Origin: Methylobacterium sp. Leaf125 | GTDB lineage: Bacteria; Pseudomonadota; Alphaproteobacteria; Rhizobiales; Beijerinckiaceae | Reading direction: 5' to 3' | Assembly (NCBI RefSeq): GCF_001423085.1 | Contig: NZ_LMNU01000001.1 | Location: forward strand, 861,495 to 925,494 | Length of the DNA stretch: 64,000 nt | Shown here: positions 49,212 to 57,656 of the stretch, piece by piece | Layout: every line of letters starts with the position of its first letter | Numbering within the stretch: the stretch's first letter is position 1 | Notes under the pieces: model-generated | Databases searched by the model: none | What the model was told of the DNA's origin: nothing | Seen by the model: only the letters and a program-made list of their open reading frames with translations | Made by a program: the position numbers and the translations under genes

Positions 49212-50117
49212 TCAGGCCCGCCCCTCGACGAAGGCCCGCATCAGCAGGTTGGCGATCGCCAGGGGCGGCGGCGTGGTCAGGCCGTCGGGATGGCGGCCCT
49301 CGAGCATCGCCGCGACGGTGTCGCGCGAGAACCATTGCGCGTCGGCGAGTTCCTCCGGATCGAGGGTGATGGCCGCGTCGAGGCTCTCGGCCACGCAGCC
49401 GATCATCAGCGAGGACGGGAACGGCCAGGGCTGCGAGGCGTGGTAGCGCACCGCGCCGATGGTCAGGCCGACCTCCTCGAAGGTCTCGCGCCGCACGGCG
49501 TCCTCGACAGTCTCGCCGGGCTCCAGGAAACCGGCGAGGCAGGAATACATGCCCTCGTTGAAGCGCGGCGAGCGGCCGAGCAGGCAGGAATCCCCTCGGG
49601 TGATCAGCATGATCACCACGGGGTCGGTGCGGGGGAAATGGTGCGTCCCGCAGGCCGTGCATTCGCGGCGATAGCCGCCGGCCGCGAGGGTGGTCGGGTT
49701 CCCGCAATGGGCGCAGAAGCCGTGGCGCGCATGCCAGCCGAGCAGGGACTTCGCCGTGGCGAGGAGCCCGAGTTCATGCGGCGCGATCCGCCCCTCGCCC
49801 GCGAGGCTGCGCAGATCGTTGGTGCGGAATCCCGGATCGGCATCGAGGCCCTCTGCCAGCGCCGCCGGCACGGCGGCAGCGAAGACCGGGTCGCCGTCGA
49901 GGCGCCCGAGATAGAGTGTCAGGCTGCGCGTGCCCATGCGGGCGGCCGCATCCGGCGCCAGGAGCGCCGTATCGCCCACGAGCACGACGCGGTCGCCCGC
50001 CAGGACGACGATGCTGGCGCCGGGCGCATCGAGCGCGGGGATCGCGGACGCGCTCTCGGCGGAGTGACGCACGAGGCGGCTCTGGACGTAGCCGAGCTGG
50101 CTCAAGGGATCGGCCAT
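49212..50117 (-). CDS. nudC: NAD(H) pyrophosphatase / NAD-RNA decapping NudC
   Basis: 301 aa. Zinc ribbon with FCAHCG and ECTACG, Nudix box GFLEPGETVEDAVRRETFEEVG and the family signature SQPWPFPSS downstream. NudC cleaves NADH and removes NAD caps from RNA. It begins 4 bp after the HIT-family gene, so the two are probably co-translated. Confidence 0.95.
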   Translation of the reverse strand: MADPLSQLGYVQSRLVRHSAESASAIPALDAPGASIVVLAGDRVVLVGDTALLAPDAAARMGTRSLTLYLGRLDGDPVFAAAVPAALAEGLDADPGFRTNDLRSLAGEGRIAPHELGLLATAKSLLGWHARHGFCAHCGNPTTLAAGGYRRECTACGTHHFPRTDPVVIMLITRGDSCLLGRSPRFNEGMYSCLAGFLEPGETVEDAVRRETFEEVGLTIGAVRYHASQPWPFPSSLMIGCVAESLDAAITLDPEELADAQWFSRDTVAAMLEGRHPDGLTTPPPLAIANLLMRAFVEGRA

Positions 50118-50121
50118 CGCC

Positions 50122-50538
50122 TCAAGCCGCCGCGAACAGGGCGCCGATGCGCTCGATCATCTGGGCGCGGGCGTGGTGCGGGTAGGGGGTGGCGGTGCCG
50201 AGGCCCCAGACCGGCTTCGGCCAGGCCGGATCGGAGCGGAAGCGCCCGATCACGTGCACGTGGAGTTGGGAGACGACGTTGCCGAGCGCCGCGACATTGA
50301 CCTTGTCGGGCTTGGCCAGGGTCAGCATCACGCCGGTGGCGATCCGCAGCTCGTCCATCAGCGCCTGCGCATCCGCCGGGGCGAGATCGGTGATCTCGCT
50401 GGCGCCGGCCCGGCGCGGGACGAGGATCAGCCAGGGGAAGCGGGCATCGTCCATGAGGAGGACGCTGCACAGGGCGAGGTCGCCCACATGCACGGTGTCG
50501 GCGGCCAGCTGCGGGTCGAGGGCGAAGTCTGTGCTCAT
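50122..50538 (-). CDS. HIT-family nucleotide hydrolase-like protein
   Basis: 138 aa. The histidine triad reads QLHVHVIGR, with the usual third histidine replaced by glycine/arginine context, as in many bacterial short HIT proteins of the diadenosine-phosphate hydrolase type. N-terminal block FPWLILVPRR is typical. Directly upstream of nudC, suggesting shared nucleotide metabolism. Confidence 0.85.
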   Translation of the reverse strand: MSTDFALDPQLAADTVHVGDLALCSVLLMDDARFPWLILVPRRAGASEITDLAPADAQALMDELRIATGVMLTLAKPDKVNVAALGNVVSQLHVHVIGRFRSDPAWPKPVWGLGTATPYPHHARAQMIERIGALFAAA

Positions 50539-50587
50539 CGCCAGGCGATGTAGAACGGAACCGTGGCCGATGCGAGGGGCGGGGCGC

Positions 50588-51367
50588 TCAGATCCCGCTG
50601 AACCAGTTGTAGCCCTGGTCCTCCCAGTAGCCGCCCGGATAGTCGTTGGTCACGAAGATCGCCGCGATGTGCTTCGGGCTCTTGAAGCCGAGCTTCGTCG
50701 GCACCCGGACCCGCAGGGGATAGCCGTACTCGGGCGCGAGGGGCTGGCCGGCGAAGTCGAGGGCCAGGATCGTCTGCGGGTGCAGGGCACTCGGCATGTC
50801 GAGGCTGCCGTAGTAGCGGTCGGCGCACTTGAAGCCGACATACTTGGCGGTGAGGTCGGCGCCGCTCCGCTCCAGGAAGGTCCGCAGCGGCACGCCGCTC
50901 CACTGCCCGATCTGGCTCCAGCCCTCGATGCAGATGTGGCGGGTGATCTGGCTCTCCTGCGGCAGGGCCCGGAGCTTCGCCAGGGTCCAGGGCGCCTTGT
51001 CGGCGACGAGGCCGGAGACCTCGAGCTTCCAGGTCGCCTCGTCGATCTCCGGAATGTTGTCCGGCGGGTAGAAGGCGTTGAAGCGGAACGGGCTGTCGAT
51101 CATCGAGGCCGGGTAGGTCGGGGCCAGGGTCGCGGGATCGAACAGCCATTGCTGGACCCGGTCATTGGCCCGCGACATCGCCCAGAGGACGCGGTCCGCC
51201 AGGGTGCCGTTGCTGCCGGTGGAGAGGTCGCAGCCGGAGAGCAGGGTCAGGGCACCCAGGGAGAGGCCGCCGCGCAGCACCATCCGGCGCTCCAGGCGCG
51301 CGAGGTCGGGGGCGAGGTCGCGGCGCAGAGCCTTGAGGCGGGCGGCGTCGTCGGGATCGCGGGGCAT
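50588..51367 (-). CDS. Molybdopterin-dependent oxidoreductase (sulfite oxidase fold, MsrP-like)
   Basis: 259 aa. Export signal LERRMVLRGGLSLGALTLLSGC resembles a twin-arginine signal ending in a lipobox (LLSGC), so a membrane-anchored periplasmic protein is likely. The molybdopterin domain has HICIEGWSQIGQWSGVPL with the molybdenum-ligand cysteine, FKCADRYYGSLDMP and the late PLRVRVPTKLGFKSPKHI block. The start overlaps the cytochrome b stop by one base, so the two form a two-subunit system as in MsrP/MsrQ, although the partner here is a b561-type protein rather than MsrQ. Substrate unknown. Confidence 0.88.
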   Translation of the reverse strand: MPRDPDDAARLKALRRDLAPDLARLERRMVLRGGLSLGALTLLSGCDLSTGSNGTLADRVLWAMSRANDRVQQWLFDPATLAPTYPASMIDSPFRFNAFYPPDNIPEIDEATWKLEVSGLVADKAPWTLAKLRALPQESQITRHICIEGWSQIGQWSGVPLRTFLERSGADLTAKYVGFKCADRYYGSLDMPSALHPQTILALDFAGQPLAPEYGYPLRVRVPTKLGFKSPKHIAAIFVTNDYPGGYWEDQGYNWFSGI

Positions 51368-52005
51368 CAGCGAACGGTCTCCTCGGTGACGCGGGCGCGG
51401 CCGGTGATCATCGCCAGCAGCGTACTGGGCACGATGGCCACCAGGGCGAGGTGGAGCAGGATGAAGCCTCCCAGGCCCGCCATGGCGGCGAAATGCACAC
51501 GCCGCGCCCACTCGTAGCCGCCGAACAGGTTCGCCAGGGCCTGCCACTGCACGGGCTTCCACAGGGCACATCCGGAGGCAACCAGGAGGAGGCCGAGCGC
51601 GATCGCGATCCCGTAGGCGAGGCGCTGGACGGCGTTGTAGCGGCCGACCCGGTGAACGAGGCGGAACCTCAGAGCGGCCCGGGCATCGCGCCAGATCGCG
51701 CCCGGGCTCAGGGGCAGGAAGGTGGTGGCGAAGTGGCGGGCGAGGAGGCCGTAGATCAGGTAGGCGAGGCCGTTGAGGGCGAAGAGCCACATGGCGGCGA
51801 AGTGCCAGGCCAGGGCGCCGCCGAGCCAGCCGCCGAGAGTCGCCCATTTCGGGAACGCGAAGGGAAAGAGCGGCGAGGCGTTGTAGATTGCCCAGCCGCT
51901 GAACAGCATGCAGAACACCGCGACGGCGTTGATCCAGTGCGTGATCCGCACCACGAGCGGGTGAATCACCACGAGGCGCGACGGTGTTTCGGGGACGATC
52001 GTCAA
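51367..52005 (-). CDS. Cytochrome b561-type membrane subunit, TTG start
   Basis: 212 aa, four to five membrane helices with haem-ligand candidates: HPLVVRITHWINA (helix 1), LAWHFAAMWLFA, and the RRVHFAAMAGLGGFILLHLALV helix pair region. It presumably passes quinol electrons to the molybdoenzyme encoded next. No ATG lies before the first conserved segment; TTG 52005 has GAGG six bases upstream and is preferred, with GTG 51972 as a shorter alternative. Confidence 0.88.
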   Translation of the reverse strand: MTIVPETPSRLVVIHPLVVRITHWINAVAVFCMLFSGWAIYNASPLFPFAFPKWATLGGWLGGALAWHFAAMWLFALNGLAYLIYGLLARHFATTFLPLSPGAIWRDARAALRFRLVHRVGRYNAVQRLAYGIAIALGLLLVASGCALWKPVQWQALANLFGGYEWARRVHFAAMAGLGGFILLHLALVAIVPSTLLAMITGRARVTEETVR

Positions 52006-52034
52006 CGGGACCTCGGGTTCTCGGGACGGGAAAC

Positions 52035-52065
52035 CCGGCCCCGTCCGCTGCGGCGGAGGGGCCGG
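52035..52065. terminator. Strong intercistronic hairpin
   Basis: CCGGCCCC (52035-52042) pairs with GGGGCCGG (52058-52065), with a further inner TCCGC/GCGGA stem. It separates the secreted paralogue gene from the cytochrome b gene on the minus strand. Confidence 0.5.
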
Positions 52066-52073
52066 GGAGGGGA

Positions 52074-52673
52074 TCACATCGACGGGACGGTGCCGTTGCG
52101 GCCGACGATCAGCACGGCGGCGTTGAGCTTGCCGTCGGGGCCCGCCTTGGTGAAGGCCACGACCTTGGCGCCCGGCACCACGATGCTCTTCTCGCCCGGG
52201 TCGACGAGGGTCACCGGCACGTCCTCCGGCACCATCACCTTCTTCTCGCCGCCCTGATACTTGACCAGCATCGTCCGGCCCTCGGTGCCGGAGAGGCTGC
52301 CGATGGCGCCGTTGGTCATGGTGGAGTTGGAGCCGAGATCCCACGGATAGTGGCCGTCGGCGGTGCCGCGCAGGGAGGAGGCGAACACCGTCACCTGCAG
52401 GGCCTTCTGGGTGCCGTCGGGCTGCGGGATCGCGGCGGTGCCGATGTAGCTCTCGGACTTGATGTCGGAGAGCTTCCCGGTGCTGGCTGCCAGCAGCTTG
52501 GTGTCGTCCCCGAAGGTGACGGTCTTGGTCTCGCCCATGCGGGGCTTGATCGTGACGGTCGAACCATCGACCGACTCGATGGTGCCGCGGTAGCGCACCA
52601 CGTCGGCGGCGCGCGCCGGTGCGGTGGCGAGCGCGAGGCCGACGGTGAGGCCGGTGAGCAGCGTCTTCATCAT
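52074..52673 (-). CDS. Secreted protein, tandem paralogue 2
   Basis: 199 aa with a signal peptide ending APARA. Mature domains: an N-terminal small barrel-like RGTIESVDGSTVTIKPRMG repeat of the DUF5666 type, then GTADGHYPWDLGSNSTMTNGA-type block, GGEKKVMVPEDVPVTLV and a C-terminal second barrel-like segment. It is the same length as, and clearly related to, the next upstream gene product. No enzymatic motif seen. The family usually has this DGH-x-PWDL signature; function unknown. It precedes the cytochrome b/molybdoenzyme pair. Confidence 0.8.
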   Translation of the reverse strand: MMKTLLTGLTVGLALATAPARAADVVRYRGTIESVDGSTVTIKPRMGETKTVTFGDDTKLLAASTGKLSDIKSESYIGTAAIPQPDGTQKALQVTVFASSLRGTADGHYPWDLGSNSTMTNGAIGSLSGTEGRTMLVKYQGGEKKVMVPEDVPVTLVDPGEKSIVVPGAKVVAFTKAGPDGKLNAAVLIVGRNGTVPSM

Positions 52674-52769
52674 GGCGTTCTCCCTGGGGTGTTGGTGGAC
52701 GGGCGCGGGGCGCCCGCCCGGCCCGGTTTCCCGGGCGTCTTCCGGCGTTGGGGCCGAGCCCGCCGCCGC

Positions 52770-53369
52770 TCACATCGGCGGGACGGTGCCGTTCTCGCCC
52801 ACGATCATCCGGTCGGCCACGGCGACGCCGCCGGCATCCGCCTTGGTGAAGGCCACGATTCGGGCACCCGGCTTGATCTTGCTGGCATCCCCGGGGGCCA
52901 GGGCCACGACCGGCACGCCCTCCGGCACGGTGATGGTCTTCTCGCCGCCCTTGTAGGTCACCCGGATCGTCCGGTCGGTGGTCCCCGAGAGGGCGCCCAC
53001 CGCGCCGTTGGTCATGGTGTTCTCCTTCTCGAGATCCCACGGGTAGTGGCCGTCGCCGGTTCCGCGCATGCTCGGCGCGAACACCGCGACCTCGAGGGCC
53101 TTCAGGGTTCCGTCCGGCTGCGGCGTGGCGGCGGTGCCGATGTAGCTGTCGGGCTGAATGTCGCTGATCTTGGCGGCATTGGCGGTGGCGACCCGAACGC
53201 CGTCGCCGAGCTTGACCTGCACCGGCGCGCCCATGCGCGGCTTGATGGTGACGCTGGTGCCGTCCACCGCCTCGATCGTGCCTCGGATGCGGACGACGGG
53301 GGAGTCGGCCATGGCCGGAAGGCTAAGGGCGAGGCCGGACAGGGCGAGGACGAGAGTCAGCGACTTCAT
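52770..53369 (-). CDS. Secreted protein, tandem paralogue 1
   Basis: 199 aa with a signal peptide (MKSLTLVLALSGLALSLPAMA). It shares with its neighbour the blocks RGTIEAVDG-TSVTIKPRMG, SYIGTAATPQPDGT, GDGHYPWDLE, TMTNGAVGALSGT and YKGGEKTITVPEGVPV. ATG 53369 is chosen at the start of the signal peptide; the in-frame upstream extension is not signal-like. The pair arose by duplication, to judge from co-linear blocks over the whole length. Confidence 0.82.
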   Translation of the reverse strand: MKSLTLVLALSGLALSLPAMADSPVVRIRGTIEAVDGTSVTIKPRMGAPVQVKLGDGVRVATANAAKISDIQPDSYIGTAATPQPDGTLKALEVAVFAPSMRGTGDGHYPWDLEKENTMTNGAVGALSGTTDRTIRVTYKGGEKTITVPEGVPVVALAPGDASKIKPGARIVAFTKADAGGVAVADRMIVGENGTVPPM

Positions 53370-53463
53370 GCAGAGGATTCCTGGCAACCGGTTCGAACCG
53401 GCCGCCGGGACGGTGCTCCCAATCTTCCGCGCGCGCAAGTCAATTGCGCGCGATGCGGATAGG

Positions 53464-54321
53464 TCAGTGGGCCATCAGCATCGGGATCGCCGCATGGGCC
53501 AGGAGGTGGCTCGTCGGGCCACCGAAGATCATCTGTCGCAGGCGGCTCTGGGTGTAGGCGCCCTTGATGAGGAGGTCGCACCCGAAGGCTTCAGCCTCGG
53601 CGAGGTAGACCTCTCCGGGTGTCCGCCGACCGGCCGAATGAGCGCGGAAATCGGCGCTGATGCCCTCGCAGGCCAGGGCACGCGCCAGTTCCTCGGCCGT
53701 CGGGCCCGGGACCGTCCCACCCTCGACGCTGATGACGCGGATCCGCTTGGCCTGCCGCAGGAACGGCATTGCGAAGGCCACCGCGCGGGCCGTCTCGGTC
53801 GATCCGTTCCAGGCGATCAGGATCGCCTCGCCGAGGGTGGCGGGGGCGATCGGCGGCGCCAGCAGGATCGGCCGTCCGCTCTCGAACAGGGCGGTCTCGA
53901 AGGTGGTCATGCGCGGGGCGCCGTCCTCGGTTCCGGGCCGGCCCACCACGGTGGCGGTGAACAGGCGCGCGTACTGGCCCAGGAAGCCGTCGCCGGCCGG
54001 TACGTCGGCCCGCCAGCGGTAGCGCGGGCCGGCGGCCAGGGCCTCCGGGTTGCACGGACCCTCGGCCGCGAGCGGCAGGCTGGCCTGGGTCATGAAGTCG
54101 ATGAACTGCCGCCCGGCGCGCTCGGCTTCGACCTTGTCGGCCTCCTCGTCACGGAGCCAGGTCATGCCTCCGACCATGTCGACGGGAACGTACTCGGCCA
54201 GGGCCGGCCGCAGGGAGACGCCCTCGATGAGGCTGCCGAACCGGCGGGCGGTGAGGATCGCGGTCTCGAAGACCGAGGGCAGAGCGTCATGGGACGCGAC
54301 GGGAACGAGCAGGGTCTTCAT
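53464..54321 (-). CDS. Universal stress protein (tandem UspA domains)
   Basis: 285 aa with an N-terminal UspA-like half (MKTLLVPVASHDALP) and a C-terminal half (ILIAWNGSTETARAVAFAMP) ending with the ATP-binding-like GGPTSHLLAHAAIPMLMAH. The G-2x-G-9x-G(S/T) element is partly kept. Cytosolic stress protein. ATG 54321 starts the conserved domain; an upstream in-frame Met adds eight residues. Confidence 0.9.
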   Translation of the reverse strand: MKTLLVPVASHDALPSVFETAILTARRFGSLIEGVSLRPALAEYVPVDMVGGMTWLRDEEADKVEAERAGRQFIDFMTQASLPLAAEGPCNPEALAAGPRYRWRADVPAGDGFLGQYARLFTATVVGRPGTEDGAPRMTTFETALFESGRPILLAPPIAPATLGEAILIAWNGSTETARAVAFAMPFLRQAKRIRVISVEGGTVPGPTAEELARALACEGISADFRAHSAGRRTPGEVYLAEAEAFGCDLLIKGAYTQSRLRQMIFGGPTSHLLAHAAIPMLMAH

Positions 54322-54660
54322 CGGGAGCCTTCCTCGCAACGGCACGATGGGACCAGGCTAATGCGAAACGCGGTCCTGGAAAACAGGATGGCCGGGCCCA
54401 CCCGCAGTTTTCCCGAGGTGCTTGGACGAGGTGCTCGGATCGGCACGCCAAGAGGTGCGCCGAAAGCAAATCGAGCAGAAAGCTTGGCCATTTAGAAGAT
54501 CAGTTTCGTTTGGGTAAAGCTGAGAAAAGAACCCGTGTAAGTTGGGAACCCAATCGCAACCGCGTCGTTGGCCCACCAACCATGACAGGCTCGCCCTCCG
54601 TCAGGAATGAATAGCCTTTGGGCATTCAGGCTGCACTGTCGCGTTGGATTAGAGGAACAC
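54322..54660. other. 339-bp intergenic region holding a stress promoter
   Basis: Divergent region between the universal stress gene and the DUF4142 gene, AT-richer than average around 54470-54560. Apart from the EcfG-type promoter listed separately, no gene or repeat is seen. Confidence 0.5.
54545..54569 (+). promoter_or_regulatory. EcfG-type general stress promoter
   Basis: GGAAC (54545-54549), 16 bases, CGTT (54566-54569): an exact match to the GGAAC-N16-CGTT pattern of sigma-EcfG promoters controlled by PhyR/NepR in alphaproteobacteria. It would start transcription about 85 nt upstream of the DUF4142 gene. Confidence 0.75.
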
Positions 54661-55368
54661 ATGATCAAGAAGACTCTCGCTCTCACCGCCGTGATGACCG
54701 TTCTGTCCGCTCCTGCCTTCGCGCAGAGCATGGGCGACTTCCGCATGGACGCCATGCAGGCCAACGCCTTCGAGATTCAGTCGAGCCAGATCGCGATCAA
54801 CAAGAGCCGCAACCCGCAGGTGCTGCGCTTCGCGCGCGAGGCGATCCGTGACCACCGCGCCGCCAACGTGGCCCTGGCCGGTGGCGAGAACAACTACGCC
54901 GCGGTCCGCGGCAACGAGGGCCTCGGCGGCCTGATCACCGCCCCGCTCGCGGTGGCGGGTGGTGCGGTCGGTGCAGCCACGGGCGCTGCCGCCGGCGCGG
55001 TGGGCGGCACCCTCAGTGGCGGTCCCATCGGGGGCGTCGAAGGCATCGGTTCGGGCGCGGCTCGCGGTGCGGCGACCGGCAGCCAGGCCCTGCGCGGCGA
55101 TGTCGACACCACCGCCGGTACCACGATCATCCAGCCGAATCCGCAGCAGCAGGCGATGCTGGCCGAGTTGTCTCAGACGCCGGCCGGCCCGCGCTTCGAT
55201 CGTCTCTACGGTCGCATGCAGGTCCAGTCACACGAGATGACCATCGGCATGTTCCGCTCCTACGCCGCCTCCGGCCCGAACCCGGCCCTGCGCGCACATG
55301 CGGAGCAGGCCCTGCCGGTGCTGCAGTCCCATTACCAGATGGCCCAGAGCCTTCCGGGCGCTCGCTGA
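54661..55368 (+). CDS. Exported DUF4142 protein with an inserted glycine-zipper segment
   Basis: 235 aa with a signal peptide (MIKKTLALTAVMTVLSAPAFAQ). The DUF4142 pattern is split: residues about 35-80 give EIQSSQIAINKSRNPQVLRFAREAIRDH, and residues about 180-225 give the second helical half (FDRLYGRMQVQSHEMTIGMF). Between them about residues 92-150 is a Gly/Ala zipper (AGGAVGAATGAAAGAVGG and following), a membrane-inserting type of sequence. ATG 54661 has AGAGGAAC before it. Expression is probably stress-induced through the EcfG-type promoter. Followed by a terminator, so monocistronic. Confidence 0.88.
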   Translation: MIKKTLALTAVMTVLSAPAFAQSMGDFRMDAMQANAFEIQSSQIAINKSRNPQVLRFAREAIRDHRAANVALAGGENNYAAVRGNEGLGGLITAPLAVAGGAVGAATGAAAGAVGGTLSGGPIGGVEGIGSGAARGAATGSQALRGDVDTTAGTTIIQPNPQQQAMLAELSQTPAGPRFDRLYGRMQVQSHEMTIGMFRSYAASGPNPALRAHAEQALPVLQSHYQMAQSLPGAR

Positions 55369-55419
55369 GCCGGGAAACGGATGCCGGGCCCGAGGGCCCA
55401 GCATGCCAGCACAACGCGA

Positions 55420-55456
55420 AAGGACGCCGCGCCCCTGGGGCACGGCGTCCTTTTTC
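55420..55456 (+). terminator. Rho-independent terminator after the DUF4142 gene
   Basis: GGACGCCG (55422-55429) and CGGCGTCC (55443-55450) form a stem with a GC-rich loop, followed immediately by TTTTT. The A run before it suggests it may also serve the convergent carbonic anhydrase gene. Confidence 0.9.
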
Positions 55457-55501
55457 GGTGAGGGGCCTTGTCCGCCGCGGGGATGCCGTCGGCCCCTGGA
55501 C

Positions 55502-56191
55502 TCAGCTCTGGAAGCAGCCGATCGACGAGGTCGGGCCGAGCCTGCGGCCCTCGCCGTCGATGGCCGGGTTGAACGCGCCGGTCTCGGGGTCGCGCAGGAG
55601 CAACTCCCCGCGGGCAATGCCGAAATGGGCGCCGTGCAGGGCCAGCTGCCCGCTCTCCACCCGCTTGCGCACGAACGGGAAGGTCATCAGGTTCGTGAGG
55701 CTCTGGCCGACCATCGCGTATTCGAGGCGGGTCAGGTAGTCGGGGCCGTTCTGGGCACCGACCTTCTCGGCGGCGGGGCCCACGAGGGACACCCACTTAC
55801 CGATGAAGTCGCCCTGCGACAGCGGCTTCGACGAGTTGGCGTAGGCCTTGATGCCGCCGCAGGTGGCGTGACCCAGCACCACGATGTGCTTCACTTCCAG
55901 ACCCTCCACAGCGAACTCGATCGCCGCCGAGGTGCCGTGATAATCGCCGCCGGTCTCGTGCGGGGGGACGATGTTCGCGACGTTGCGGATCACGAAGAGT
56001 TCACCCGGTCCGGTGTCGAAGATCACCTCCGGGGAGACGCGGCTGTCGCAGCAGCTGATCATCAGAACCTCGGGGCTCTGACCCTCGGCGAGCTTGGCGT
56101 AGCGCTTGGCCTCGTCGGTCAGGCGTCCGTCGATGAAGGAGCGATAGCCGGCCTTCAGCGTCTCTGGAAACATGGGTTGGTCCTCGCTCAT
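55502..56191 (-). CDS. Beta-class carbonic anhydrase
   Basis: 229 aa. It interconverts CO2 and bicarbonate. Zinc ligands are Cys47 in CCDSR, His108 and Cys111 in GHATCGG, with Asp49/Arg51 as the usual dyad. Other blocks: FVIRNVANIVPP and GTSAAIEFAVEGL. Full length for the family. ATG 56191 as start. Confidence 0.96.
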   Translation of the reverse strand: MSEDQPMFPETLKAGYRSFIDGRLTDEAKRYAKLAEGQSPEVLMISCCDSRVSPEVIFDTGPGELFVIRNVANIVPPHETGGDYHGTSAAIEFAVEGLEVKHIVVLGHATCGGIKAYANSSKPLSQGDFIGKWVSLVGPAAEKVGAQNGPDYLTRLEYAMVGQSLTNLMTFPFVRKRVESGQLALHGAHFGIARGELLLRDPETGAFNPAIDGEGRRLGPTSSIGCFQS

Positions 56192-56233
56192 GGGTTTCGT
56201 GGGAGGCTCGCCAACACGTGGCGTGCCGGAGGG

Positions 56234-56755
56234 CTACGGTTGCTCCCGCCAGTTTAGGACGACCGGCGCCGCCGGTATCGTCCCGGCAACGATGTCGCGG
56301 GCGACCTCGACCAACCCCCTCGGCTCGATGCGCTCGGACGTGGACGCGAGTTCGGCCAGCGTCCACCAGCGGGTGCCGAGGACCGGGTTGTCCTCGGTTT
56401 CCGCCAGACGGCTCGTATCCACGGTCGCGTCGGGCAGGCGGACGACGAAGTAGCGCTCGCGGGCATAGCGAGAGGTCCGGAACAGGTGGAAGGGGCCGTC
56501 GCACGACGCGACCTGTGGTCCGATCTCGGCATCCGGCACGCCGATTTCCTCGGACAGTTCGCGCCGGCAGGCCTCCACATGCGTCTCGCCGGCCTCGAGA
56601 CCGCCCCCGGGCATGAACCAGAAGGTGCGGTCCTCCGGTCTCGCCGGATCGATCGGGCGCACGGACTCGTAGGCGATGAGCAGAAGGCGCTGATCGGGAT
56701 CGAACACCAGCGCCCGGGCGATGTCGCGAACGGTCAGATCCTGCGTCATGTCCAT
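56234..56755 (-). CDS. Nudix hydrolase
   Basis: 173 aa. The Nudix box GGLEAGETHVEACRRELSEEIG is complete with its REL-x-EE metal-binding core. N-terminal block RALVFDPDQRLLLIAYES and C-terminal TRWWTLAEL are typical of general (d)NTP or ADP-ribose pyrophosphatases. Substrate not assigned. It lies between carbonic anhydrase (42 bp) and the DUF429 gene (16 bp). Confidence 0.92.
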   Translation of the reverse strand: MDMTQDLTVRDIARALVFDPDQRLLLIAYESVRPIDPARPEDRTFWFMPGGGLEAGETHVEACRRELSEEIGVPDAEIGPQVASCDGPFHLFRTSRYARERYFVVRLPDATVDTSRLAETEDNPVLGTRWWTLAELASTSERIEPRGLVEVARDIVAGTIPAAPVVLNWREQP

Positions 56756-56771
56756 GTCCCACCGTCCCGCT

Positions 56772-57554
56772 TCAGCTCCCCGATCTAGCAGGGATTTCTC
56801 CTGCGGCCAGGGGGTGGCTCGACGGATCGGCCGGCATCCAGATCACGACGGGAAGTCCCTCGGCGTCCCGGTCGGGTGGATCGGGCAGGGGGCGGGCGCG
56901 GCCCTCGGCGAGATCGCGGGCGACGACGAGGGCGGCCAGCGCATCGAGGTGGTCGTCCGCACCGATCCCGGACGGTCGTCCTGCGATCAGGCCTTCGGGC
57001 AGGCCGGCCCGTTCGAGCAGGGCGCGGCGTTCGGCAAGTCCCGCCTGGCGGCCCAAACCCTTCTTGCCCGCCGCCAGGGGCTGTCCGCCGTTGAGGCAGC
57101 GGAACACGATCTCGGGATGGACTTCGTGAAGGCGCGCCATGAGATCCGGTCGCGCCCGTAGCAGCCCGTCGACCGCCCGGACGGCGGGCAGGATGTTCCA
57201 GCACTGGATCGAGGGCGCGAAGGGCGGCGTGCTGTGTGCCCGTGACAACGCCTTCGCCTCTTCGTAAGTCCCGGCATAGACCGCTGCGCGGGCCGGCACC
57301 GGAAACACGCTCGCTCGTCCGGCGCCCAGGACAGCGCGCGCGGCCCGGTCGGCACTTCGTCCGCCGCCGGTCACGTGCGCCTCCAGGCCGATGGGACAGT
57401 CGATCCCCACGCGGATCGGTGCCTCGACGCCGTCGAGGAGGTCGGCCGGCCGGGTGACCCGCACGGCGCGGTAGCGAGCGGGGTCGTCGAGGTCCAGCAG
57501 GACCCCGGCCCAGGCCCCGCGGCACCCGTCGAGGCCACCGATCCAACGCGTCAT
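56772..57554 (-). CDS. DUF429 predicted RNase H-fold protein
   Basis: 260 aa. The N terminus GGLDGCRGAWAGVLLDL, the central VGIDCPIGL and HPEIVFRCLNGG, and the late ADDHLDALAALVVA give the acidic positions of the RNase H-like DUF429 family. Activity is predicted only. Same strand as the Nudix gene 16 bp downstream. Confidence 0.85.
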   Translation of the reverse strand: MTRWIGGLDGCRGAWAGVLLDLDDPARYRAVRVTRPADLLDGVEAPIRVGIDCPIGLEAHVTGGGRSADRAARAVLGAGRASVFPVPARAAVYAGTYEEAKALSRAHSTPPFAPSIQCWNILPAVRAVDGLLRARPDLMARLHEVHPEIVFRCLNGGQPLAAGKKGLGRQAGLAERRALLERAGLPEGLIAGRPSGIGADDHLDALAALVVARDLAEGRARPLPDPPDRDAEGLPVVIWMPADPSSHPLAAGEIPARSGS

Positions 57555-57656
57555 CGGCGCGGACCGGTTCGGATCGACGCGAACCGGATCCGGCTTGGCC
57601 CGTTGTCGCTGCTCAGGGCCGCCGCTGCCGGCGGCCGCCGAAACGGGAATGCGTTC

